A stretch of DNA of 64,000 nt from Selaginella moellendorffii (Eukaryota; Streptophyta; Lycopodiopsida; Selaginellales; Selaginellaceae): positions 900,096 to 964,095 of the forward strand of contig NW_003314281.1 in NCBI RefSeq assembly GCF_000143415.4, in the 5' to 3' direction. Position 1 is the stretch's first letter; every line of letters begins with the position of its first letter. Positions 52,624-62,344 of the stretch are shown piece after piece. The notes under the pieces are model-generated. The model ran no database searches and was not told where the DNA came from. It saw only the letters and a program-made list of their open reading frames with translations. A program made the position numbers and the translations under genes.

Positions 52624-54840
52624 CTACCAGTAATCACCGCACGAACAAGAGCCTCTCTGGAAGATATGAAACCGATGCGAGTCCCGGACAAGAACCTTTC
52701 GGTGTAACATCTTCGAAACCAGCTTGAAAAACGAGTGGCAGTCGGGACAGATTCGGAGGTTCTTGACAATGTGTAGCGTCGCTCCTGCGTCGGACGTCAA
52801 CAGTCCCAGCCCCAGAGCCATCCTCTCGCTGTGAAAGAGCAGCAACTCGGGCTTCACCTCCTCGTTCACGTCCACCAAAACTTCTTTCGTGTCGGGCTCG
52901 TATCCGGCATGAGAAAGCTGTTCGTGGACTTCCTGGAGCCGAGCACGAATCTCCTGGTTCAGAGGGTGAGCAGTATCTCCACACACGAACTCGTGAATTC
53001 TTCGCTGTGCCTCGATCATACTCTTCCCGGGTGGCTTTGCGAGACCTCTCTGTTTGATCATCTTCTTCACCTCCGCTACGTCTGCCCACTTTCCAGCCTT
53101 TGCGTACATGTTTCCCATCAGAAGGTAAGGCCCCGAGTCGGGAGGATTCAGCTCGGTTATCCGCTTGTAAGCCCGAGCTCCGATCTTCAAGTCCCCGTAG
53201 ACTTTGCAAGCACTCAGCAAGATCGTCCAAGTAACCACGTCGGGAGAATACGGCATGGTGCGGACGAGCTCCTCGGCTTCTCTTAACCGGCCAACCCGTC
53301 CCAGAAGATCGATCATGCAAGTGTAGTGGGGCTGAAGCGGAACGATCCAGTGGTCCTCTCTCATGGCTCGAAAGTAGAGCAAGCCTTCGTCCGGCAGGCC
53401 CGAGTGGCTGCAAGCATTGAAGATTGCTGTGAAAGTCACGTCGTCTGGAATCACTCCCTCGCAGTTCATCCGCTGGTAAGCTTCGAGACGGTACTGCGAC
53501 TGCCCCGGCTGAGAGTAAGCGGACATGAGCGACGTCCAGGTGAAGACGTTCTTCAGTCCACAGTCGTTAAACACGGCTCTGGCTTCGTGAGCGCTGCCAC
53601 ACTTGGCGTACATGTTGACAAGCGCAGTATTGTAAGCAACGTCGGTCGGCTGGTCACCTCCTTTCACCTTCTTGTGAATCTCTTTCCCTTCGGTGAGAGC
53701 TCCCAGCTTTGAGCAGGCGTCGAGAACACTCGTGTAAGTCCACAAGTTTGGCTCGAGATTCCTGCCTTCCATCTCGATGTAGAGACTTATAGCCTTGCTC
53801 CCATCGTCGTACTTCGCAAAAACCGCGATCATGTTGTTGTAAGACGCGAGGTCCTTGTAACGTATCCCATCAAAGACCCACTTTGCGCTGGCGATCCTCC
53901 CAAACCTTCCATACATCCCAACGAGCGCGTTGGAGCACACTGGAGTTCGTCTCTCGTGATTTCCCAGCTTGACATGGATGGCTTCTCCCTCTCGGATAGT
54001 CGGGCACACGGCTAGAGCAGCGGCGTAAGCGTAGATGTCCGGCATTATTCCCTCGGACAGCATTTTCTTGTAGAGCTCGTAGGCCTCGACGTGCTTGGCA
54101 GTGTGTGTGTAAGCCTGGATCATCGACGTATAGGATATCAAGTTCTTGGGCTCCATCTTGTCGAACACCCCGGCCGCAAACTTGAAGCTCCCACACTTTG
54201 CGTACATGTGGATGAGGCTGTTTTGGACGACGAGATCAGTACCAAAGCCTTGAGCAATCGCGTGCCTATGAATCTCCTTACCATCCTCGAGGTAATCATC
54301 TCCAAGATGAGCGCACGACTTTAGAACCGTCACGTAGGTGGCTTGGTTCTGCTGGAGCTCCTCGTTGATCGACTTCTTGAAGAGCTGGAGAGCCTTCTTG
54401 TGGAGATCGTTCTCCTGGTAAGCTCCCATCATGATCGCGTACGAGTACTCGTTCTTCTCCGCGATCTCGGAGAAGGCCGCCACCGCGTCGTCGATGCTCT
54501 TGCATCGGCCATAGGCGCGCACCAGGCAATTCCCCAAAAACGTCTCCTTCTCCTGCTCCAGATTGGCGTCGATGATCCGCTCGTGAGTCATCTTGACGTA
54601 GCCCAGCCCAAACTCGCCCCAGCAGCGCTTGAGCCGGTCGGCGTACTCGGTAGAGCCGATGCGCAGCGGCGGCGGTGGTTTGAGCTGATCTAGCTCCTTC
54701 TGTGCCTTCCATTTACCTCGCTTCTCAGATGTGCGGCCGCCCTGGAGAATGCTGCTGCTGTGGATCTCCCTGGCATCGATCGCGACATGGAATCGAATGC
54801 GCCGCCTCCAAATGCGCGCCATTCTCCCCCAAAGCCTCAT
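52624..54840 (-). CDS. DYW-type pentatricopeptide repeat editing factor
   Basis: A 738-residue intronless PLS-DYW protein if started at the ATG at 54840; the frame is open to 55020, but the longer starts overlap the divergent gene, and TTTAGGGTTC stands just upstream of this ATG. PLS repeats run from about residue 90 (NCLVRAYGRCKSIDDA, NSLIHMYAKCGSFKFA, NALVGMYGRFGRIA, NTALVNMYAKCGSA). E motifs follow (TWTILLSACKVYGDLK, PYLLMGNMYAKAGKW). The DYW cytidine deaminase domain has LFHSERMALGLGLL (zinc His and catalytic Glu in HSE), CPDCHSFFKLVSK (CxxCH) and ends exactly in SCSCGDYW. It should edit C to U in a chloroplast or mitochondrial transcript. Confidence 0.93.
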   Translation of the reverse strand: MRLWGRMARIWRRRIRFHVAIDAREIHSSSILQGGRTSEKRGKWKAQKELDQLKPPPPLRIGSTEYADRLKRCWGEFGLGYVKMTHERIIDANLEQEKETFLGNCLVRAYGRCKSIDDAVAAFSEIAEKNEYSYAIMMGAYQENDLHKKALQLFKKSINEELQQNQATYVTVLKSCAHLGDDYLEDGKEIHRHAIAQGFGTDLVVQNSLIHMYAKCGSFKFAAGVFDKMEPKNLISYTSMIQAYTHTAKHVEAYELYKKMLSEGIMPDIYAYAAALAVCPTIREGEAIHVKLGNHERRTPVCSNALVGMYGRFGRIASAKWVFDGIRYKDLASYNNMIAVFAKYDDGSKAISLYIEMEGRNLEPNLWTYTSVLDACSKLGALTEGKEIHKKVKGGDQPTDVAYNTALVNMYAKCGSAHEARAVFNDCGLKNVFTWTSLMSAYSQPGQSQYRLEAYQRMNCEGVIPDDVTFTAIFNACSHSGLPDEGLLYFRAMREDHWIVPLQPHYTCMIDLLGRVGRLREAEELVRTMPYSPDVVTWTILLSACKVYGDLKIGARAYKRITELNPPDSGPYLLMGNMYAKAGKWADVAEVKKMIKQRGLAKPPGKSMIEAQRRIHEFVCGDTAHPLNQEIRARLQEVHEQLSHAGYEPDTKEVLVDVNEEVKPELLLFHSERMALGLGLLTSDAGATLHIVKNLRICPDCHSFFKLVSKMLHRKVLVRDSHRFHIFQRGSCSCGDYW

Positions 54841-54925
54841 GAACCCTAAAACCCCGCATAAACCCTGGAATATGCTAATCACGTGAGCCCTAAAAGGTGT
54901 GAGAGCCCTAAGAACAGAGCATTTC
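54841..54925. promoter_or_regulatory. 85-bp divergent promoter with G-box and telo-boxes
   Basis: The spacer between the DYW gene (ATG 54840) and the small plastid gene (ATG 54926) contains the G-box CACGTG at 54880-54885, and telo-box-like AACCCTAAAA (54842) and AAACCCTGG (54860), with two more GCCCTAA copies. A G-box in a promoter shared by two plastid-type genes suggests light-related control; this is inferred from motifs only. Confidence 0.55.
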
Positions 54926-55285
54926 ATGGCGTTCGCCATCGCGTGCCCGGCGCAGCTCAAATCGGTGCTGGGCGGTCCCGATTCCGGCAGGATTCGCTCG
55001 CGTTCACCCGCATTTGGCATTAATCATTCCATTTTCGCGCAAGTCAGTCGGGGGAGCTTGAAATTTCGGGGTGTTGTGCCATTGGATCACAGGCAAGTGA
55101 AAAAATTCTCAGCGACGAACAGCTCTGATGCGAGCTCCACGGAGGACGAATCAAAACCTACCAGCGATTACAAGAGCGGGCCTCCAATTGCAACGATAGT
55201 GGCTGGGATTTTGGTGTTTGTTCTAGTTCTGTGGATGATTGGTTCGCTCGTGACTTGGCTTGTAACACTCTTGGTTCATGGTTGA
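54926..55285 (+). CDS. Small plastid-targeted single-helix membrane protein
   Basis: A single-exon 119-residue protein. The N-terminus (MAFAIACPAQLKSVLGG..., rich in Ser, Arg and Gly and poor in acids) suits a chloroplast transit peptide. A mature region with an acidic Ser-rich patch (SSTEDESKP) precedes one strong hydrophobic helix, about 88-117 (IATIVAGILVFVLVLWMIGS and on), and a short C-terminal tail. I do not recognise the family; similar one-helix proteins occur in thylakoids and envelopes. The frame could start 27 nt earlier (54899), but the ATG at 54926 begins the transit-peptide-like sequence. It is divergent from the DYW gene and converges on the tRNA phosphotransferase gene 30 bp away. 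Confidence 0.7.
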   Translation: MAFAIACPAQLKSVLGGPDSGRIRSRSPAFGINHSIFAQVSRGSLKFRGVVPLDHRQVKKFSATNSSDASSTEDESKPTSDYKSGPPIATIVAGILVFVLVLWMIGSLVTWLVTLLVHG

Positions 55286-55315
55286 ATGCAAAGATCCGCT
55301 TTCTCGCGAGAAGAT

Positions 55316-56605
55316 CTACAAAACTCTTTTGCTCGGCCACTCGATGATCCGGGAGAAGTAGCGAGGAGGAACAACGCCCCCAAATCCCTCTGTCAGCACC
55401 ACACGGTTTTCCGAGATGAAAAGCTGCATGCCATCTGCGAGAAAGCCCATCGAAAATTTAGAACCCAAGAGAATGAAAGAAGAGATGCTTGAAGTTACCA
55501 TCGAGAGCTTTTTCCACGTCGAGGAAGATGAGAGCATCGCAAGTGTTCCTCATTCCTAAAGAACAAAGAGATCATTGTGAGAACTTTCGTGTTATCTCTT
55601 CCTCGAAACATTACCACTAACGACGCCATCGTCCCGGGGCAAGCCAGTCGCAAAGTGGACATGGTTTCTTCCCATGACACACAGCCCTGTTCGCCGAATG
55701 CTCGCGAGATTTTTCTTGAACGTCCCATGAACACACACTGGCACCAAAGTATCAAAATCTTTGAGGCAAGATCTTCAAAAACCTTTCGAAGTGCCTGGAA
55801 CTTGATCAGCCGACTCGATCTCTTTGAGGAGTTTCTCCGTGACCACAGCCTGTTGGTTCACTGGCTCAGCTCTAAAGAAATTCTAGCAACAAAAGAAAAA
55901 ATCTACCTTCATGGAATGCCCCTGGTTAGCTCTGATGAAGAGAATCCCGTTCTCCACATTGGTGGAAAATCTGGTCTTTAGATCCGTCTCCACAACCTGG
56001 TGCCAAGGATTGATCTTAAGAAAACCACACACACACACAAAGAAAAAAGAAAAGATTCCACAACCTTCAAGACGTCCTGTATGGAGTGACCTCTCATCGG
56101 TTGCAGCTTGAGAAGATCATTCATCCGGCAGTAGCCATCACTCCGGATTTTCAATCCCATTTCCACCGCTTGGTGTCGAAGGATCCTCACTCTACAGAGA
56201 GAGTAAAAACCAAAAGAGCAAAGAGAAAAACTTTGCTTACAAATTCTTCCCCAAGCTTTGGAGCTGTTGATCAGTAGCGATGGATTTCGATGGCGATGCT
56301 ATGCATTCCTTCTTCGCTACCGCACGGGTGCCGCTACTGCCGCCACCGGAAAGATCGATCACTCCCTTGAAAACGCTCGATTTTGATCGAGCTGGAGCCT
56401 GTGGATCGTCACGCGAAGGGCTGGAGCTCGCTGCGGCCTGGATCTTTGGTCGATATACCTTCCTCACGGATCCAGGGCTCGAGAATGCCTGATTCTTGGC
56501 TGGAATCGCAGCGGCAGACCTCCGCGAGAAGTTTGAGACCATCCCAATATGCCCTGTTTTTGCCCTAAAAAGTGAGCTGGTTTGCCCTAAACGAAGGGCG
56601 CGCAA
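55316..56605 (-). CDS. tRNA 2'-phosphotransferase (Tpt1/KptA family)
   Basis: Seven exons: 56241-56605, 56065-56191, 55907-55996, 55783-55849, 55615-55737, 55499-55555 and 55316-55434, 315 residues. The enzyme moves the splice-junction 2'-phosphate of tRNA to NAD+. Family residues: [20 protein letters not shown] (Arg/His pair and Arg), RANQGHS (second Arg/His), [26 protein letters not shown], and a C-terminal [19 protein letters not shown]. The first 105 residues are extra, Ser-rich and basic, and could be an organelle signal. Two introns (55738-55782, 45 nt; 55850-55906, 57 nt) were placed at acceptors that avoid in-frame stops; neighbouring AGs do not fit. The stop lies 30 bp from the convergent gene. 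Confidence 0.88.
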
Positions 56606-56933
56606 CGCGAAGGAAGAACAGTGCCTAGGCCGGCAAATCTTGTAAGTAGCCTCGATCGATCCATTCTTTAATGCGATGGAGCGGTGATTTGATGCTGATA
56701 CATTGCTCGATCGATCGATCGATCGGTCGGATTCATTTGATTGATTCTTTTCCTGTGTTGTGGCTCACTGCGTGTGGTCCACTACAGTCGCTCTCTTTGT
56801 TTCTTTCCCCCTTGTCTCTCTCTCCCTTCGCTCATAAAATTCCGGAAGCCGGCTCTGGATGCTAACAGCGTGGGAATAAATCTCGCCTTGCAGGGCGGCG
56901 TTTTGATGAGGAAGAACTGAGAGGAGCGAAACA
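56606..56933. other. Promoter region between the phosphotransferase and myosin genes
   Basis: A 328-bp spacer between divergent starts. It contains a tetranucleotide-like GATC run at 56708-56726 (CGATCGATCGATCGATCG) and CT-rich tracts at 56800-56830, compatible with TATA-less plant promoters. No coding feature. Confidence 0.5.
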
Positions 56934-59900
56934 ATGCGCATCGTCCGCGACGATCGAGTGGGAATCGATCGAGCTCTTTTGCTCCAAAGACCGGTTTGCG
57001 AGCTTCCTCCATCCACAGCGTTCTTTGATGTGTGTTCTTTGGAAGAACACAGCGAGCCGGTAAAGTCCTCGTGTAAAGTCGGCATGGATGAGTCTTTAGG
57101 AGAAGGCTTTCAGGAAGCTCCAGACACAGAGAAACTCGAGAAGGTACTTGTCAATCTTTGTTTCTTCTCTGTTCTGAACTTTTGACGAGCTCGACTTGAT
57201 GTTACAGCATTCTAGGATCTGGTTCAAAGCTTCCACTGGAAACTGGGAGATTGGCAGTGTCCAGTCGGTCTTACAGGATGGATCTTTGATCTGTAGCTCC
57301 AACGATGACGAGGTACATAGGAAAGTTTCGGCGTGTTTTTGTTATCGATAGCTTTGTGCTTGTTCTCCAGGTTCTCGAACTTGCAGTGAAGGATATCCAT
57401 CCTGCAAATCCCGATATCCTTGAAGGCGTCGATGATCTGACCAAGCTGAGCTATCTGAACGAGCCCTCTGTTCTACACGACTTGAAAACTCGTTTTGAGA
57501 AGGACAATATTTATGTAAGCTTTCTTTCCTTCTTTTTCTATAACATTGTTTTGGCGACCACAGACAAATGCTGGGCCGGTGCTCATTGCTCTCAATCCGT
57601 TCAAGAAAATCCCACTCTACAGTGCCGAGCGTGTTCAAATGTATCGTGATAAGGTGTCTAAGAACTTCGATCCACATGTTTTTGCAATTACAGACAGCGC
57701 ATGCACGGCCTTGTTTAGAGGTATCAGTCATTTATTTAATTTTTTTTCATGTTTTATGTTTCTGATCAAGCTAGTTATCAGATGGAATCAACCAGTCTGT
57801 TGTTATAAGGTGAGGATTTGCCTGGAATTTATGTGATGCATTGTTTCAATGCTGATACTTTTCAGTGGCGAGAGTGGTGCTGGAAAGACGGAAACAGCAA
57901 AAATAGCTATGCAGTACATCGCTACATTCGGTGGAGGACGGGGCGTAGAGGATGAAATCCTTGAAAGTAACCCGTTACTTGAAGCTTTTGGGAATGCAAA
58001 GACGCTAAGGAATGACAACTCCAGCCGATTTGTAAGTCATTCTGTCGTTGCTACTTGTAACTTACAACTCTTTTTCCTGTACTCCAGGGAAAATTGATTG
58101 ACATCTACTTTGATGAGTCTGGGACAATATCTGGGGCAAAGATTCAAACTTGTGAGCCCAATGCGAGCTGACATGTTCATCTGGTAGCTTGTCTAGTTTC
58201 AGCGTTTCTTTTCTTTGTCATCTTCTGCTTTGTTTTCATTCTTATTTCCTGAGTTTGTCATTAGTGCTGCCTGAAACTAACATTTTATGCCTTTGTACTG
58301 AACCGCTTTATCATTTGTTTTCTGTGCATGTTTATCGACGCATAACGAGCAGATTTATTGGAAAAGGTACCTCTTATTCGCTTGTTTCTTTGTTTCTGAC
58401 TTATGTTTGGTGCAGTCAAGAGTTGTTTATCAATCTTATGGAGAGCGTTCTTATCATGTCTTTTACCAGCTTTGTGCTGGAGCCGACCATGCATTACGAC
58501 GTAAGTTTATTCTGATTCCACAAAGTTTCATGAGCTCACTGTAGGTGGTTGTTTTCTTCAGAGAAAATCAACTTGAAGCTCGCATCTGACTATCAATACT
58601 TGAGTCGAAACGGGTGCTTGACTATTGATGCCGTGGATGATGCAGCACAGTTTAGGGCGATGTTGGTAGGCAGAATCATAATGCCTGATTCTATGCAAGA
58701 TGGCAAAACACTCCTTTTTTACTCCAGAATGCAATGGATCGCGTGAGAATTCCCAGAAACGACCAGCAACGACTCTTTGAGATGCTTGCAGCGGTTCTTT
58801 GGCTGGGGAACATCTCGTTCCACACGGCTGAGAGCGAAAACTATTCGACAATGGCTGTTGACGAAGGTATCAGTAAATAGCTTGAAAATGAGAAATCACG
58901 CTAATGGCCACTTTGTCAGCTGCAAGGTCTGTCGCGTCGCTACTAGGATGCCAGATAGATGTGCTTCATACGGCGCTGTGCACCCGTAAAATTAATGCTA
59001 GAGGCGAGGTCATAATCCAACAACTGACTGAGGCCCAGGTATGCTATGGATAGGTTTCATGGAATGGCAATATGTAAGCTCGTTTTCGCTCGTCACAGGC
59101 CATCGACTCAAGAGATGCGTTGGCAAAAGCCATATATTCCTGTTTATTTGAGTGGCTGGTTGAAAAGATAAACAACTCTCTGGACGCCGGAAAGGCTTGC
59201 GAGTCGAAGTTTATCAGCATTCTCGACATCTATGGGTTTGAGTCTTTTGAGGTAACAAGTATCACACACGCCGCTTCTCACCGATCTTTGACAGTTTGCT
59301 TCAACATGTGTAGAACAACAGTTTCGAGCAGCTGTGCATAAACTATGCAAATGAGAGGCTTCAACAGTTTTTCAATCACCACCTCTTCAAAATTGAGCAG
59401 GACGTAAGCTCATCTGTTATAATGATTTGGATCTTTATTTTTTCTTTCTTTTTCTTTTCTCATTTTAGGAATACAGTTCTGAACGAATTGATTGGACGAA
59501 GATCGAGTTTGTGGACAACCAAGAGTGTTTGGACCTTATTGAAAAGGTATTATCCCGTTTGAAATCTCAGAAAGTGTATAAGCTCTTGTTTACGTGCAGA
59601 AACCAGTGGGCCTAATCACTTTGCTAGATGAGGAGTGCAGCTTTCCTAAAGCAACAGAAGCTAGCTTAGCTTTGAAACTTAGCGAACATTTGAAAGGAAA
59701 TAGCTGTTTCAAAGCCGAGCGCTCTCCCGGCTTTACGATCAATCACTATGCAGGAGAAGTACTGTAAGCAAGATAATTTGTGTATATTGCTCACATTGTT
59801 TTGAACAGGTAACTTACGGGACATCCGGATTCCTCGAGAAAAATAGAGACCTTCTCCATGTTGATCTTCTGGAACTGCTTGGCTCTTGCGAGCATGATCT

Positions 59901-62037
59901 GGCAAAAGAGTTTGCGGCTAAGCTTGGGGGTACAGGAAGACTCAACGGCGTTGATTTACAAAGGCGGAGTGTGTCCACCAAGTTCAAGGTGATCAAGTTT
60001 GATGTCAAGCTTTATTTGCTGCTAACCTTTCTTTTTTCATGGTCTGCAGAATCAGCTGCTTAATTTGATGGAAAGGCTGGAAACCACAAGCCCGCATTTT
60101 ATACGATGTGTCAAACCAAATAACAGGCAGCTCCGGAACGTTTTCGACTTTGATCTCGTACTGCAGCAGTTGCATTGCTGTGGCGTGTTAGAGGTCGTTC
60201 GGATCGCGCGATCTGGATACCCAACGCGCTACTCCTACGAGCATTTTGCACAGAGGTTTGTGTCGGTGTCTTTCTTGCTCTTATAGTTTCTTAACATCTT
60301 GTTTTTTTTCTTCTTTTCTAGATATGGATTTCTACTTGGCCAAACCAAGTCTCGGCATAATGACTATCGCAATGATTCCCTTCTAGTTCTTCAAAAAAAT
60401 TCAATTCTACCTGGTGCCTTTCAAGCCGGCTTAAGTAAATTGTTTTTCCGCCCAGGCCAGGTGAGCTGCGTTGAGCTGTGAAACACAAACTGCCATAACT
60501 TTACATATCATGCGTTGCAGATAGGAATTCTGGAGCACCTGCGTACAGGCACATTGAACGCAGTGGTTTATACTCAATCCCGTTTCAGAGGAAGGAGAGA
60601 TCGCATTGAATATCTCCACTTGCGGAGGACCACAATCTGCTTACAATCATGTATGAATTTATCTGATTTTTCTTCCGGCCATGACTTTCTCGTCGCAGTG
60701 ATGAGGAGGCGGCAAGCTCAGGTTTATTACGAGCACCTCAAGCTAGTTCACGTGTCGGCCATCAAGCTCCAGAAGGTTTCAAGAGGCATGCTGGCAAGAA
60801 AGCACTACAACAATCTACTCAAGAGATGGTCCGCTAGCATCATCATACAGAAACACGCTAGAGGCATCATATCAAGACGTGGATACCACCAGCAAAAACT
60901 TATCCATCAGGCAGCTGTCACAATCCAGAAGTTTTACAAGGCTTTCGTTCATGCGAGACGCTGGTCCAGAATCTGGCAGCAGAGACTCTTCGCAACGGTC
61001 ACATTACAAAAGTATTTTCGGAGCATACGGGCTCGGATGGCCTACATGAAAGCTCGAGCTAGATTGATCCTGGTTCAAGCACGTAAGTTAAAAACTAAGT
61101 TGCTAACCAAATACATGCTAACCGGTCTTTTTGTAACAGTGGTGAGAGGATGGCTATGCCGGAATGAACGAAAACACCATACGGAGCCGTCTGAGGAAGA
61201 CAGTGAGTACGTGAATATCTCAGCAGTGGACTTGGATATGGATGTCGACTGCAAGGTAATGCGAGAGACGGTGTTTGAAACTCCGGAAAAAGATGGCGCC
61301 ACCAAAGTTGTGCCAGAAAAGACCGTCTTTGAGATGCAAAAGAGGCTTCTCGAGATGGAAAGGAACCTGTGCGAGAAGGAAGACGAGAATGCCGAGCTGG
61401 TGATGAAGCTGAGGCTGTACGAAACGCGCTGGAGCGAGTACGAGGACAAGATGAACAGGATGGAGGGCCTGTGGCAAAACCAGATGGCCTCCTTGCAGCA
61501 GAGCTTGGAAGCGGCCAAGAAGAGCCTGGCTACCACCGTGCTCGACGCGAAGCAAAACGATCTCTTTGAGGTGCAAAGCAATGCGTCCAGGCAGCGAGCT
61601 GCAAGGCCGATCCTTCCGCAGAGCGAAAACGATTCGGATTTTGATTGGGACGAGAGGACGAGTTTCGGGACCAGGACTCCCGAGTCCACCACCACATCGA
61701 TCAACAGAGAGGTAAAAGTATTTTCTTTAGCTTCTCAACTTTCTCAAGTTTAAGCTATCGATGTTTCCAGGGACAAGCCGTTGTGGAGCACTTGGTGAGA
61801 GAATTCGAGCACCGGTCACAGGTATTCAGCGATGACATCGAGTTCATAGTGGAGGTGAAATCTGGACAGTGCGACGCGGAGCTGGATCCCGACATGGAGC
61901 TCAAGAAGCTCAAGCAGAGATTCGACGTATGGAAGAAGGATTTCAAGGTGCAAGTGAGGGAGACGAAGATGGTGTTGCAGAGATTGGAGGCCTCGTCGGA
62001 GCGGAGTCGAAAGAAATGGTGGGGAAGCAAGCCATAA
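56934..62037 (+). CDS. Class VIII myosin
   Basis: Twenty-three exons: 56934-57143, 57208-57312, 57371-57514, 57564-57720, 57782-57809, 57866-58031, 58088-58151, 58353-58366, 58416-58500, 58562-58665, 58728-58866, 58920-59038, 59099-59251, 59314-59403, 59469-59546, 59600-59758, 59809-59988, 60050-60255, 60322-60460, 60521-60650, 60699-61082, 61140-61711 and 61771-62037; 1230 residues. It is the plant actin motor of plasmodesmata, endosomes and the cell plate. Motor: P-loop GESGAGKT at 216-223, switch I region NDNSSRFGK, switch II DIYGFE, actin loop [12 protein letters not shown] motifs ([35 protein letters not shown] and others) lie at about 840-960, a coiled coil at about 1010-1085, and a basic C-terminus ([16 protein letters not shown] ... 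KKWWGSKP) typical of class VIII. Exon 8 is 14 nt. The first ATG may not be the only start. Confidence 0.94.
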
Positions 62038-62344
62038 CTCATCCACTGAGAGAGACTTCACAGTTTTCCAGAGCTAGAGGTCTGTTTTTCTCCTCTTTCT
62101 TTCTTCGTCTTTGCTCGTTAAAGAGCAGCCTAGATTGCAAAGCAAAGTTTCTCGTGGAAAGAGCAAAAAGGAAGAGCTCGTTTTTGACCCATGATTAGAT
62201 GCGAGATACTATTTTGCCAATGATCATATGTACTTATGTATGATCCTCCCATTTGTTAAGTTTTTTATGAATGATGGTATACAAACATTTTGCCTCATAG
62301 CCAATGAATAAAACAAATGTTTTATCAAAAATAATTTACATGAT

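Noticed and set aside
55738-55782. In-frame TGA in the tRNA phosphotransferase gene read as a disabling stop
   Set aside because: A 45-nt GT-AG intron (gtttttgaag...gccag) removes it and restores VCVHGT, so the gene is best read as intact.
56708-56726. GATC-rich run as a methylation or origin signal
   Set aside because: It is a short simple repeat in a plant promoter; nothing else supports such a role.
61075-61704. 209-residue minus-strand frame in the myosin tail
   Set aside because: Mirror of the coiled-coil coding exon; Ser/Phe-rich with no domain.
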